This document shows positions 1 through 7,865 of a stretch of 64,000 nucleotides of DNA, in pieces; position 1 is the stretch's first letter, and each line of letters begins with the position of its first letter. The stretch is from CAZMGB01 sp964565775 (GTDB lineage: Bacteria; Chloroflexota; Dehalococcoidia; DSTF01; JALHUB01): positions 124,001 through 188,000 of the forward strand of contig CAZMGB010000002.1 of the NCBI GenBank assembly GCA_964565775.1. Reading direction: 5' to 3'. The position numbers and the translations under genes are program-made. The notes under the pieces are model-generated. The model had not been told where the DNA came from. It made no database searches and saw nothing but the letters and a program-made list of their open reading frames with translations.

Positions 1-2
1 TC

Positions 3-452
3 AGCATCGCTCTCGCCCAGCGACTGGTGGTCTTCCTGCTGGCAGCCTGGAACGTCTTCGCGGGCCTATCGCTTGCCGTCTTCCAGGGGGCCAGCTCCGC
101 TTCCCTGGGAGCGGGCATCAAGGACGCGGCGGCGCAGCGTCTCATCGGCGTCCACATGCTGATCCTGGCGCCGGTGTTCTTCATGCTCGCCTGGAAGCCG
201 CAGAAGTACGGCGCCTTCATGTGGCTGGCCTACGTCAGCCAGGCGGCGATAGCGGCTGCCACCGCCTACGACCTGGTGGCGGGCAATCGAGACGTTGGGG
301 ACGGCGCCCTGCCGCTTGTCGTGGCGCTGATCTTCCTGGTGCTCCTGGTGTACCTCTGGGCAGCGGGCCGCCGCGCCGTCGAACGAGTGCCCGAGCCGGC
401 AGAAGAGCCGACCGGCTCCAGTCGGCCCGAGGAGAACGAGGGGCTCAAGTAG
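3..452 (+). CDS. Small integral membrane protein, 5'-truncated by the window edge
   Basis: The reading frame is already open at the first bases of the window. A GTG at 27 could start it, but the residues before it are also hydrophobic, so the true start probably lies outside. About four membrane segments are visible, near residues 5-28, 48-65, 70-90 and 103-122 of the visible part, followed by a Pro/Glu-rich cytoplasmic tail. No catalytic motif was recognised. It is convergent with the glycerate kinase gene. The function is unknown; a DoxX-like or other small four-helix membrane family is possible but not shown. Confidence 0.6.
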   Translation, partial: SIALAQRLVVFLLAAWNVFAGLSLAVFQGASSASLGAGIKDAAAQRLIGVHMLILAPVFFMLAWKPQKYGAFMWLAYVSQAAIAAATAYDLVAGNRDVGDGALPLVVALIFLVLLVYLWAAGRRAVERVPEPAEEPTGSSRPEENEGLK

Positions 453-475
453 GGCCGGAACGGCCCGACACGAGC

Positions 476-1645
476 CTAGCCGAGATCCACGACACCCCTA
501 TCGGGACGCATATCCGGCGCGAGCGCCAGCAGGCGGCCGACACGCTCCGACGCCGCCGCCAGCAGCTCCGCGGCCCGCGCCTCCGCCTCCGCCAGCGTCA
601 TCGGGCCGGGCGTGATGCTCAGCGCCGCGTCGATGCCCTGCTCCCGCAGCGATGTCGCGTCGGCCGTCACCTCACCGGCCAGCGCGATAACGGGAAGGCC
701 TCGCTCCTTCGCCATGCGCGCGACGCCCGCGACAGTCTTGCCGTAGCCCGTCTGAGCGTCCAGGCGCCCCTCGCCGGTCAGCACAAGGTCGGCACCGGCC
801 AGCCGGTCGGCCAGCCCGGCAGCCTCCGCGATGAGGTCGACGCCGGGCCCCACCTCGGCTCCCAGAAAGGCGACGAGGCCCGCCCCCAGGCCGCCGGCGG
901 CGCCCGCCCCCGGCAGCTCGGCGACAGCGACGCCAAGGTCGCGCTCGATGACGCGCGCATAGCGTGCGAGCGCCGCGTCCAGCTCCCGCGCCATCTCCGG
1001 CGTCGCCCCTTTCTGGGGCCCGTAGACCATCGATGCGCCCGTCGGGCCGCAGAGGGGGTTCGTGACGTCTACCGCGACTTGCACGCGACAGCCGGCAAGT
1101 CGGGAGTCGAGGCCGGAGACATCGATGCGGTCCAGGCGGGCGAGAGCAGCGCCGCCCCGCGGCAGCTCGTCGCCGCGCTCGTCGAGCAGGCGGGCACCCA
1201 GGGCCTGGGCCATGCCGGCGCCGCCGTCGTTCGTGGCGCTGCCGCCCACGCCCACGATGATCCGGTGGCAGCCCGAATCGAGAGCGGCGCGGATGAACTG
1301 CCCGGTGCCGAAGGTGCTGGCGATGCGAGGGTCGCGCTCTTCCGCTCGCAGGAGGACGAGGCCCGAGGCGGCCGCCATCTCGATCACGGCGCTGGCGGCG
1401 TCCTCCAGCAGGCCCCAGACGGCCTCGATCGGGCGGCCCAAAGGGTCCGTCACGCTGGCCTGGAGGCAGCGGCCGCCGCGCGCCGCCACCAACGCCTCGA
1501 CGGTACCGGGGCCGCCGTCGGCCATGGGGAGAAGGTCGACTTCAGCCTCGGGCAAAGCGCGGCGGATGCCCTCAGCGATGGCTGCGGCGGCCTGGCGGGC
1601 GCTGAGGCTACCCTTGAATTCCTGCGGGGCGATGAGAAGGCGCAT
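476..1645 (-). CDS. glxK: Glycerate kinase, GlxK/GarK family
   Basis: Predicted to phosphorylate D-glycerate with ATP, feeding it into lower glycolysis or serine metabolism. The protein (389 aa) opens with MRLLIAPQEFKGSL, the usual family N-terminus, so I chose the ATG at 1645 over an upstream in-frame ATG at 1690. Family motifs are visible: ADGGPGTVEAL near residue 42, GVGGSATNDGGAGMAQALG in the middle, and GAAGGLGAGL followed by a TGEG-type motif near the C-terminus. The length is normal for the family (about 380 aa). It is monocistronic in this window and faces away from the small genes downstream of its start. Whether the product is 2-phospho- or 3-phosphoglycerate is not decided by the sequence. 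Confidence 0.93.
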   Translation of the reverse strand: MRLLIAPQEFKGSLSARQAAAAIAEGIRRALPEAEVDLLPMADGGPGTVEALVAARGGRCLQASVTDPLGRPIEAVWGLLEDAASAVIEMAAASGLVLLRAEERDPRIASTFGTGQFIRAALDSGCHRIIVGVGGSATNDGGAGMAQALGARLLDERGDELPRGGAALARLDRIDVSGLDSRLAGCRVQVAVDVTNPLCGPTGASMVYGPQKGATPEMARELDAALARYARVIERDLGVAVAELPGAGAAGGLGAGLVAFLGAEVGPGVDLIAEAAGLADRLAGADLVLTGEGRLDAQTGYGKTVAGVARMAKERGLPVIALAGEVTADATSLREQGIDAALSITPGPMTLAEAEARAAELLAAASERVGRLLALAPDMRPDRGVVDLG

Positions 1646-1672
1646 GAGTCTCTCCAGCGCATGGACGGGCAC

Positions 1673-1700
1673 TTGACAAAAGTCTATCATGGTCTAGGCT
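1673..1700 (+). promoter_or_regulatory. Sigma-70-like promoter for the 39-aa ORF
   Basis: A consensus -35 TTGACA at 1673-1678 is followed after 16 bases by TAGGCT at 1695-1700. It sits in the upstream region of the divergent glycerate kinase gene and points at the small ORF at 1774. Confidence 0.45.
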
Positions 1701-1773
1701 TGCATTGGGTGATTTCGCCCCGCTTTCCGTGGGCCTTCGCACGGGCCTGGCGAGCTAGAGCCGGAGAGATGCC

Positions 1774-1893
1774 TTGGCTGAGGTAGGCCTAACGATTCTC
1801 GTCGTCGCTGTCCTGCTCGTAACCGACCGCGAGCGGGTCGAGTGGCTCGCTGGCAAGCTGCGCGACTTCGTCGACTGGCTGGGCACCGAGTAG
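1774..1893 (+). CDS. Small hydrophobic protein, 39 aa
   Basis: A TTG-initiated ORF preceded by GGAGAGA four bases upstream. It encodes a hydrophobic N-terminal stretch (residues 4-16, rich in V, L, I) followed by a charged amphipathic segment with two tryptophans (around residues 24 and 35). This resembles a small membrane-anchored peptide. It lies behind the promoter at 1673-1700 and ahead of the LexA-box promoter. No homology was recognised. The case rests on ribosome-binding site, promoter and composition only. Confidence 0.4.
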   Translation: MAEVGLTILVVAVLLVTDRERVEWLAGKLRDFVDWLGTE

Positions 1894-1933
1894 CCGGCCT
1901 CCACCTTTTTCGTTCGATCTTCTTTTTGCCCCC

Positions 1934-1962
1934 TTGACAACGAACGCATGTTCTGTTAGTCT
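1934..1962 (+). promoter_or_regulatory. Promoter with embedded LexA (SOS) box
   Basis: -35 TTGACA is at 1934-1939 and a weaker -10 TAGTCT at 1957-1962 (17-base spacer). The spacer holds CGAACGCATGTTCT at 1941-1954, which fits the Gram-positive type LexA/DinR box CGAAC-RNRY-GTTCG except at the last base. A repressor there would cover the promoter, so the downstream two-gene unit is predicted to be damage-inducible. An imperfect second copy of the half-sites (TGTTCT at 1949, AGAACA at 1971) forms a wider inverted repeat. No lexA gene lies in the window. Confidence 0.6.
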
Positions 1963-2004
1963 CATCGTGTAGAACAGATGTGCGTAGTCAAAGGGAGGCC
2001 GAAC

Positions 2005-2154
2005 ATGCGCTCGATAGGTCCCGGCAGAGCCCACCGCTGCCCCGACTGCGGCGGACCCCTGGTGTACGGCGAGGGCTGTGCCTGCTGCCCCATATGCGGT
2101 TTCACGCGGTGCGGCTACCGTCGCCGGCGCGAGCGAAGCGGGACGGGAGGCTGA
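2005..2154 (+). CDS. Small zinc-ribbon protein, 49 aa, NrdJ C-terminal type
   Basis: ATG at 2005 follows AAAGGGAGG at a good distance. The protein has six cysteines, C12-x2-C15, then C25, C28, C31 and C36 (plus C27), in the pattern EGCxxCxxCGxxxC. That pattern is known from the zinc ribbon at the very C-terminus of B12-dependent ribonucleotide reductase (NrdJ), where it is thought to help hand over reducing equivalents or bind nucleic acid. Here it stands alone and is followed by an Arg-rich tail. It is first in a two-gene unit behind the LexA box. I infer a nucleic-acid or redox accessory role in DNA damage; this is not proven. Confidence 0.6.
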   Translation: MRSIGPGRAHRCPDCGGPLVYGEGCACCPICGFTRCGYRRRRERSGTGG

Positions 2155-2158
2155 AGGT

Positions 2159-2368
2159 ATGTGGCTGCTGGTAGACAGCGCGCTTCTCCTCTCCCTGACG
2201 ATGGGATGCGAACTGTTCCTCTACCTGCGTCGGCGCGAACACTCTCGCGACGCCGCCCGCCTGCGACGCATCGTCAGGCTGCTGAGCCGCGACCTGCGCA
2301 CCTCACACCCGGCGCTGGCAGGCATGACGCGCGGCCAGGCCAAGACGTTCGAGGCTCACAGGAACTAG
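2159..2368 (+). CDS. Membrane-anchored small basic protein, 69 aa
   Basis: Its ATG lies four bases after the stop of the zinc-ribbon gene, with GGAGGCTGAAGGT upstream, so translation is probably coupled. Residues 1-20 form one hydrophobic segment and the remainder is Arg-rich and helical, typical of a membrane-anchored peptide with a cytoplasmic tail. The architecture recalls small SOS-induced membrane peptides such as division inhibitors, but no family signature was recognised and there is no LysM domain. A strong hairpin follows at 2401. Confidence 0.55.
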   Translation: MWLLVDSALLLSLTMGCELFLYLRRREHSRDAARLRRIVRLLSRDLRTSHPALAGMTRGQAKTFEAHRN

Positions 2369-2400
2369 CGGCCTAGCGTCAGGGCCCCGCCTCCTTGAAA

Positions 2401-2435
2401 GCAGCAGCGGCCGCTACGGGGACGGCCGCTGCTGC
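2401..2435 (+). terminator. Strong hairpin terminator, 13-bp perfect stem
   Basis: GCAGCAGCGGCCG at 2401-2413 pairs perfectly with 2423-2435 across a 9-base loop. There is no U-tract, so it may need Rho or only protect the RNA. It closes the SOS-box operon. Confidence 0.6.
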
Positions 2436-2479
2436 ACTGTCACCCCCGTGGCGGCTTCTCCGTCGCCGCCGGGGCCACA

Positions 2480-2507
2480 TTGACAGCCCCATGCGATCAG
2501 TTATGAT
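2480..2507 (+). promoter_or_regulatory. Promoter of mtaB
   Basis: TTGACA at 2480-2485, 16-base spacer, TATGAT at 2502-2507, thirty bases before the mtaB start. Confidence 0.65.
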
Positions 2508-2537
2508 GTGTGCAAACCTGTATCGGCTATCCAGCGC

Positions 2538-3842
2538 ATGCCTTCGAAAACCGTCGCCGTCCTCACTTTGGGCTGCAAGCTCAATCAGGCCGACTCCGAA
2601 TCTCTCGCGCGTGAGCTGGCGGCTGCCGGCTGCCGGGTGGTGGACCGGCCCGCCGCCGCCGACGCCTTCATCATCAACACCTGCTCCGTCACCCACGTCG
2701 CCGACCGCAAGTCGCGTCACCTGGCCCGCCTCGCCCGCCGCCTTTCGCCGGGCGCCGCCGTCGCCCTGACCGGCTGCTACGTCGAGGCGGCGGGGCCGAC
2801 GGCGAGCGACGCCCTGGGCGTCGACCTCGTGCTCGCGAACCGGGAGAAGCCCGTTCTCGTCGAGAGGCTGCTGGCGGCGCTGCCGCCCCATTCCGACGCC
2901 GCGCTGACCTCCTCTCGCCTTCACGGTCGCCCGCGCACACGGGCTTTCGTGAAGGTGCAGGAGGGCTGCAACGATGTCTGCGCCTTCTGCATCGTCCCCA
3001 GGACCCGCGGCCGAGAGCGCAGCGTGCCCGTCGAAGACGTCGTGGCGTCCGTCAGGGAGCGAGAGCGCGACGGCGTCCTGGAGGTGGTGCTCACGGGGAC
3101 GCAGCTCGGCGCCTACGGCCGCGACCTCGACCCGCTTTCGGGACCGGCCGCCGTTATCCGTGCCGTACTTTCCGAGACGGCCGTCCCGCGCCTGCGCTTC
3201 TCCTCGCTTCAGCCCCAGGACATCACCCCGGAGCTGGTCGCACTCTGGGACGACCCGCGCCTCTGCCGCCACTTTCACCTCGCGCTCCAGAGCGGCAGCG
3301 ACGCCGTGCTGGGACGGATGCGTCGTCGCTACACTGTCGATCAGTTTTCGCACGCGCTGGCGCTCATCCGCGAGCACGTCCCCGAGGCGGCTATCACAAC
3401 GGACGTCATCGCCGGCTTCCCCGGCGAGACGGAGGCGGAGTTCGAGGAGACGCACGCATTCTGCCGGGAGGCGGAGTTCGCGGCTCTGCACGTCTTCCCC
3501 TATTCCCGTCGGAGCGGCACCGGAGCGGCTAGGATGCCCCTCCAGGTGCCCGAGGGCGTGAAGCGCAACCGCGTCGAGCGGCTCCTGGCCCTGTCCGCCG
3601 AGCTGAAGGCCGCGTTCCTCGCCCGCTTCCAGGGGCGGCTGACGCCGGTCCTCTGGGAGACGTGTCACCACGACGGCGAACGGGGCCTCCCCTTGTGGGA
3701 GGGGCTCACCGACAACTACATCCGCGTGTTCGCCCGCAGCGGCGAGGAGCTGCGGAACCGCATCGTACCGGCCAGGCTGGGCTGCCAACGACCGGACGGC
3801 CTCTGGGGTGAGCCGCTCGCTCTGGAAACGGCGAGAGCATAG
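2538..3842 (+). CDS. mtaB: tRNA t6A37 methylthiotransferase MtaB-like radical SAM enzyme
   Basis: Predicted to convert t6A37 to ms2t6A37 in tRNAs reading ANN codons. The 434-aa protein has the N-terminal UPF0004 domain with its three cluster cysteines (LGCKLNQ near residue 13, NTCSVT near 47, TGCYVEA near 81). The radical-SAM motif CNDVCAFC lies near residue 145, followed by PRTRGRERS, and a TRAM-like C-terminus is present. LGCKLNQ and the short TRAM favour MtaB over MiaB or RimO. I chose the ATG at 2538, where family similarity begins, rather than an upstream GTG at 2508. It heads a run with the AmaP-like gene 14 bases downstream. Confidence 0.92.
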   Translation: MPSKTVAVLTLGCKLNQADSESLARELAAAGCRVVDRPAAADAFIINTCSVTHVADRKSRHLARLARRLSPGAAVALTGCYVEAAGPTASDALGVDLVLANREKPVLVERLLAALPPHSDAALTSSRLHGRPRTRAFVKVQEGCNDVCAFCIVPRTRGRERSVPVEDVVASVRERERDGVLEVVLTGTQLGAYGRDLDPLSGPAAVIRAVLSETAVPRLRFSSLQPQDITPELVALWDDPRLCRHFHLALQSGSDAVLGRMRRRYTVDQFSHALALIREHVPEAAITTDVIAGFPGETEAEFEETHAFCREAEFAALHVFPYSRRSGTGAARMPLQVPEGVKRNRVERLLALSAELKAAFLARFQGRLTPVLWETCHHDGERGLPLWEGLTDNYIRVFARSGEELRNRIVPARLGCQRPDGLWGEPLALETARA

Positions 3843-3856
3843 ACAGGGGAGGAAAA

Positions 3857-4567
3857 ATGGACACCGCCAATCGACTGGGCATCGTCATCGCCGCACTGCT
3901 GCTCATCTTCGTGATGGCGGTGATTATTCTCCTCACCTGGCTGGCCGCCCCCGAGACGGTCGACAGGCTGGGCGACTTTGTTCAATACCTGGACAACCAT
4001 ACCGAAACAGGCTCCAAGCTGCTGCTCACCCTCGGCCTGCTCGTGCTGATCCTGCTGGCGCTAACCCTCATCATTGCCGAGCTGGCGCCGGCGCAGGCCG
4101 CGAAAGTCCAGATACTGGACGTCCGGGGCGGCACGGCCGTTCTCTCCACCGACGACATCGCCCAGCGGGTGGGGGAAGAGGTGGAGGCGCTGCCGCACGT
4201 CCTCCAGGCGAAGGCGACTGTACTGGCGCGGGGGAAAGGCGTGGAGGTGGAGATGGAGCTGCACGTGGACCCGGAGAGCAACCTCGCGGACACCTCCGAC
4301 GAGGCGTGCCGGGTAGTGCAGGCCATGCTGTCCGACAAGATGAGCGTCGCGTTACTGCGCCCGCCGCGGGTGCAGGTGCGATATGAGGAGTTGCGTCTGG
4401 CACGCGGGGACAGAGAGCGCGGCGCGGCGCCCCCCGTCTCAGAGACGGAGGGCAGCGCCAGCGGCCCTGTCCTGCCGCGAGAGGAAGCATCGGGAGCCAC
4501 GCTGGAGGGGGTCCAGACGCCAGCGCCGCCCGCGGGCGAACCAGGGGAAGAGGAAGAGGCCCGGTAG
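3857..4567 (+). CDS. amaP: AmaP-like membrane anchor with Asp23-type domain
   Basis: The start is preceded by GGGGAGGAAAA. Two N-terminal membrane helices (about residues 7-30 and 54-75) enclose a short acidic loop, followed by a soluble domain at about 85-180 that resembles the Asp23/Gls24 family. The arrangement matches AmaP, the membrane anchor of alkaline shock protein Asp23 in Firmicutes. The last 55 residues are a low-complexity Glu/Pro tail and are probably disordered. No separate asp23 gene is visible nearby. The role is inferred to be envelope stress response. It probably shares a transcript with mtaB and scpB. Confidence 0.75.
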   Translation: MDTANRLGIVIAALLLIFVMAVIILLTWLAAPETVDRLGDFVQYLDNHTETGSKLLLTLGLLVLILLALTLIIAELAPAQAAKVQILDVRGGTAVLSTDDIAQRVGEEVEALPHVLQAKATVLARGKGVEVEMELHVDPESNLADTSDEACRVVQAMLSDKMSVALLRPPRVQVRYEELRLARGDRERGAAPPVSETEGSASGPVLPREEASGATLEGVQTPAPPAGEPGEEEEAR

Positions 4568-4648
4568 CCAGGCGGCAGGAACCCGAAAGGGATGGCGCAA
4601 TCCGCCTTCCCGCACGCAGCGAGAGCTTAGCCCAGCAAGTCGACAGCC

Positions 4649-5200
4649 GTGGACGACGCCGTATCTCCCAATCGATTGAAAGCCCTCGTCGAGAGCATCC
4701 TCTTCGTTGCCGAGGAGCCTCTGGAGGTGGCGCTCCTGGCCGCCATCGTGGAGGCAAAGCCCTCCGAGGTATCGGAGGCCATCGACGCCCTGGGAGCCGA
4801 CTGCCACGGGCGGGGCGTCCGCATCCAGAGGGCCGGCGACCTCGTGCAGATGGTGACCGCGCCGGAGGCCGCCCCGTACGTCGAGCAGTTCCTGGGCATG
4901 GACCGCCACCAGCGCCTTTCCACCGCCGCCCTCGAGACGCTGGCGATCATCGCCTACAGGCAGCCCGTCACCCGCGCCGCCATCGAGGCCATCCGCGGCG
5001 TCAACTCGGACCGGGTGGTAGCGACGCTCATCGCCCGCGGGCTGGTAGAAGAAAGCGGCCGCGCCGAGACCATCGGCCGGCCCGCCCTCCTGGCCACCAC
5101 CGTCCGCTTCCTGGAGCACTTCGGCCTCGAGAGCCCCGACCAGTTGCCACCTCTCCCCGCTGCATACGCCGAGAGCGTCGCGGACGCCGAGCAACCATGA
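4649..5200 (+). CDS. scpB: Segregation and condensation protein B
   Basis: ScpB forms the SMC-ScpA-ScpB condensin that organises and segregates chromosomes. The 183-aa protein shows two winged-helix halves, with the family core LSTAALETLAIIAYRQPVTRAAIEAIRGVNSD near residue 90-120. It starts at a GTG (4649); no strong ribosome-binding site is visible and none of the nearby codons is better. Its TGA overlaps the ATG of ylxP (ATGA), so translation is coupled. scpA, usually adjacent, is not in the window. Confidence 0.93.
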   Translation: MDDAVSPNRLKALVESILFVAEEPLEVALLAAIVEAKPSEVSEAIDALGADCHGRGVRIQRAGDLVQMVTAPEAAPYVEQFLGMDRHQRLSTAALETLAIIAYRQPVTRAAIEAIRGVNSDRVVATLIARGLVEESGRAETIGRPALLATTVRFLEHFGLESPDQLPPLPAAYAESVADAEQP

Positions 5201-5490
5201 ACGTCGGGGCCTGCCGCATCACCCTGCGCCTGCCGGGCACCGCCTCCCTCAAGGACAAGAGGCAGATCGTCAAGTCGATCACCACCCGCGTGCGCAACAA
5301 GTACAACGTCTCCGTGGCGGAGATCGAGGACAACGACCGCTGGCAGATCGCCTCGCTGGGCATCTGCGTGGTATCCAACAACAGCCGCCACGCCAATGAG
5401 GTGCTATCGAAGGTCGTGAGATTCATCGAGGAGAGCCGCCCGGACGTCGAGATGCTGGACTACGGGCTGGAGGTGCTGCATCCCCTCTAG
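5197..5490 (+). CDS. ylxP: YlxP-like DUF503 protein
   Basis: A 97-aa protein of the DUF503/YlxP family. The N-terminal LRLPGTASLKDKRQIVKSI stretch and the central SVAEIEDNDRWQIASLGI stretch are characteristic. In many genomes the gene sits between infB and rbfA and is thought to assist ribosome assembly or late 16S maturation; here it follows scpB with a 4-base overlap. The sequence between 5491 and 5626 holds no rbfA and no recognisable gene. The biochemical role is unproven in the family. Confidence 0.88.
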   Translation: MNVGACRITLRLPGTASLKDKRQIVKSITTRVRNKYNVSVAEIEDNDRWQIASLGICVVSNNSRHANEVLSKVVRFIEESRPDVEMLDYGLEVLHPL

Positions 5491-5626
5491 CGACGGCCCG
5501 TCGCCGCGGTCACGGTGCGCGAGGTGCGACGAGCCGGCCCCTCGTGACAGGCGGCGGCGCTGGAGGATTCCACGCAATACTACCGGGAGATGCAGGAGAA
5601 GGCTGGGGGACGGGTGCGCCCGACCT

Positions 5627-6352
5627 CTAGCCGCCGCGGCTCACGACGAGGGTGACCACGGCATCGCCGTTCGCCTCTGCGCCGGGCGCCGGGTTCTGAT
5701 CGAAGATGAGGCCCTCGGGGACATCCGTATTCTTGACCTCGACGACCACGTAGTCGAGGCCCCTCTCGCGCAGGGCGGTAACGGCGCTCTCTAGGTCGGA
5801 ACCTTCCAGGTCAGGCACCGTACCCATTGGCCCGCTCACGACCGCAGTCCCCTCGGCGGCCGCCCCTGCGCCCTGCTGCTCGGTGGGAGGAACGACTGTC
5901 GCCTGTAGCTCGGGAGCCGGCTGCTCTGCGGCTTCGGCGGCGGTGGTCGCCACGGCCAGAGGTTCGGCGGGCGTGCCGTTGTCACCTTTGCTCCCGGAAC
6001 GGTAGAGGAGCAGCCCGGCGGCGAAGAGAAAGAGAATGACGACGCCAGCCACTACCCAGTTGATGGAGAATACGGGGGTAGGGGGGCGAGTCAGCTCAGG
6101 AAGGGGCGGAACCTCCGGCTCCAGCCGTTCATGGGGCACTGTGCGTAGCAGCTCGGCGACGTCAAGTCCCAGGTATTGTCCGTAGGTGCGGAGGAAGGCG
6201 CGGGTATAGAAGGGAGCAGGAAAAGCCCCGAAGTCCTCCCTCTCCAGGGCCTCGAGGTATCGCTTCGAGATGCGGGTGTCACGTTCGGCATCCTCGAGGG
6301 TCAAGCCACGACTTGCGCGCGCTTGCTGAAGGATGCCCCCCAGTTCAGCCAT
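5627..6352 (-). CDS. RodZ-like HTH membrane protein with PASTA domain
   Basis: The 241-aa protein starts at the ATG at 6352, preceded by AGAGAGG; an earlier in-frame ATG lacks such a site. A Cro/CI-type helix-turn-helix of the HTH_25/RodZ class spans residues 5-70 (LTLEDAERDTRISKRYLEALE) and one membrane helix spans about 98-117. A Pro/Ala/Thr-rich linker follows, then an extracytoplasmic PASTA domain at 175-241 (VPDLEGSDLESAVTALRERGL). RodZ connects MreB to the cell-wall machinery, while PASTA domains bind peptidoglycan fragments or lipid II, so a cell-shape or wall-sensing role is likely. It is divergent from an LCP ligase gene, which fits. Confidence 0.83.
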   Translation of the reverse strand: MAELGGILQQARASRGLTLEDAERDTRISKRYLEALEREDFGAFPAPFYTRAFLRTYGQYLGLDVAELLRTVPHERLEPEVPPLPELTRPPTPVFSINWVVAGVVILFLFAAGLLLYRSGSKGDNGTPAEPLAVATTAAEAAEQPAPELQATVVPPTEQQGAGAAAEGTAVVSGPMGTVPDLEGSDLESAVTALRERGLDYVVVEVKNTDVPEGLIFDQNPAPGAEANGDAVVTLVVSRGG

Positions 6353-6382
6353 GACCTCTCTTTCGACAGATCGTCCTCCAGC

Positions 6383-6412
6383 ACTATATCGACTAGCGGG
6401 AAACAGTGTCAA
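6383..6412 (-). promoter_or_regulatory. Promoter of the RodZ-like gene
   Basis: On the minus strand, TTGACA (6412-6407) is followed after 18 bases by TATAGT (6388-6383), about 30 bases before the start codon. Confidence 0.6.
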
Positions 6413-6439
6413 CCGCGCTCTGACGGCAGCAGCGGCGGC

Positions 6440-6468
6440 TTGACAGAGGCAACACCCTGGGATAACCT
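6440..6468 (+). promoter_or_regulatory. Promoter of the LCP gene
   Basis: TTGACA at 6440-6445, 17-base spacer, TAACCT at 6463-6468. The two promoters of this divergent wall-gene pair are back to back. Confidence 0.5.
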
Positions 6469-6481
6469 CAGCCCAGTGTCA

Positions 6482-7858
6482 ATGACCTCTCCCGAAGAGC
6501 AAAGTACGGCTCAGGCCTCGAGCGGACACCTCGGCCGGCGGCTCCTAGTGGCTGTGGCCGTTCTTCTTTTTGCGGCCGGCGCCTTCTATGGAGCGCTGGT
6601 CGTGGCCACGCAGGTCGACAGGTTCTTCTACACGACAATAAAGGTCAACGACCGCCTGGCCGCCCTTCCCGGCGTCGATAGGGGCAGCGATAAGGACATC
6701 GGCGGCGGCCGCATAAACGTCCTTGTAATGGGCCTCGACCGCCGCCCCAGCGAGGGCCAGGCACCGGCTCGCACTGACACGATGTTCGTTCTCACCATGG
6801 ACCCCGCCAGCAAGACTGCGGGCATCCTGGGCATCCCGCGCGATCTCTGGGTCGATATCCCTGGCAAGGAGGGGGGCTACTTCAAGGAGCGCATCAACTC
6901 CGCCTATGTCATCGGCGAGGTGAACGATTACGACGGAGGCGGCCCCGCCCTGGCGATGGCAACGGTCGAGCACAACCTTGGCATTTCCATCGATCACTAC
7001 GTGGTCATCGACTTCGAGGGCTTCAGGGAGGTCATCGATGCCCTCGGCGGCGTCGACGTTGATGTGCCCACCTACCTGTATGACTCTCTCTATTCCGAGT
7101 CCGAGCTACCCGGCGACTACAACCCCCAGGAGTTCCTGCCCGGCGTCCAGCACATGGACGGCGCCCGCGCACTGGCTTATGCCCGCATCCGACGCGGAAG
7201 CAACGACCTGGACCGCATCCAGCGCCAGCAGCTCATCATGTTCGCGGTCATAGACAAGGCCCTCAGTCTGAACGTGCTCCCCGTGGCGCTGGACCTCTGG
7301 AGCAAGTACAAGGACGCCGTCGCCACGGACATCAACGAATTTGAGATCCCCGGCCTGGCGAAGCTCGCCGCCGACATCCCCCCCGATCGCATCTCCGCCC
7401 TCTCGCTGGGACCAGCAACAACGCCCTACACGACTGCGGGGGGCGCCGAAGTCCTCATCGCCTCTCAGGAAGGGATCCAGGAGATCGTACGGGCGCTGTT
7501 CTCAGACCAGAAGCTCCTGGATGAAAAGGCCACTGTCGAGGTGCAGAACGGCACCGGCGAGGCCGGCCTGGCCGACAGCGTCGTGAACTACCTCATCAGC
7601 CTCGGCTTCCCCTCAGACCGTCTCCAGGCCACCGACGCCTCACTGCAAAGCCCCGGACAGGTGACGGAGATCGTGGACTATGTGGGCAAGGATTACACAG
7701 CCCGGAAGCTCGCCGACTGGCTGGGGATGGACGAGGATCGCGTCCGCACCGCCACTCCGCAGGACACCGACCTCAACGGCGATGCCGTCGATATCGTCGT
7801 CATCCTGGGCTCCGACGCCCAGATCGACCGGCTAACGGCTGCCTCTTCCGGCGGCTAG
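6482..7858 (+). CDS. LytR-CpsA-Psr (LCP) family glycopolymer ligase
   Basis: LCP enzymes move undecaprenyl-linked glycopolymers (teichoic-acid-like or capsule) onto peptidoglycan outside the membrane. The 458-aa protein has a membrane helix at about 20-42 and the LCP core at about 75-300. Conserved arginines and aspartates are visible in RTDTMFVLTMD, GIPRDLWVDIP and ARIRRGSNDLDRIQRQQ. A LytR_C domain lies at about 355-455 (VEVQNGTGEAGLADSV onward). I placed the start at the ATG at 6482, just after the promoter; the longer open frame upstream overlaps the divergent gene and is not real. The acceptor glycopolymer is unknown. Confidence 0.9.
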   Translation: MTSPEEQSTAQASSGHLGRRLLVAVAVLLFAAGAFYGALVVATQVDRFFYTTIKVNDRLAALPGVDRGSDKDIGGGRINVLVMGLDRRPSEGQAPARTDTMFVLTMDPASKTAGILGIPRDLWVDIPGKEGGYFKERINSAYVIGEVNDYDGGGPALAMATVEHNLGISIDHYVVIDFEGFREVIDALGGVDVDVPTYLYDSLYSESELPGDYNPQEFLPGVQHMDGARALAYARIRRGSNDLDRIQRQQLIMFAVIDKALSLNVLPVALDLWSKYKDAVATDINEFEIPGLAKLAADIPPDRISALSLGPATTPYTTAGGAEVLIASQEGIQEIVRALFSDQKLLDEKATVEVQNGTGEAGLADSVVNYLISLGFPSDRLQATDASLQSPGQVTEIVDYVGKDYTARKLADWLGMDEDRVRTATPQDTDLNGDAVDIVVILGSDAQIDRLTAASSGG

Positions 7859-7865
7859 CCCGTCC

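Noticed and set aside
221..1786. 521-codon plus-strand open frame across the glycerate kinase gene
   Set aside because: It is the mirror of a well-supported minus-strand gene with family motifs; its translation is Arg/Ala/Gly-rich with no family and arises from high GC.
5491..5626. Possible rbfA remnant after ylxP
   Set aside because: Reading all frames gave no RbfA-like stretch; only unrelated short peptides.
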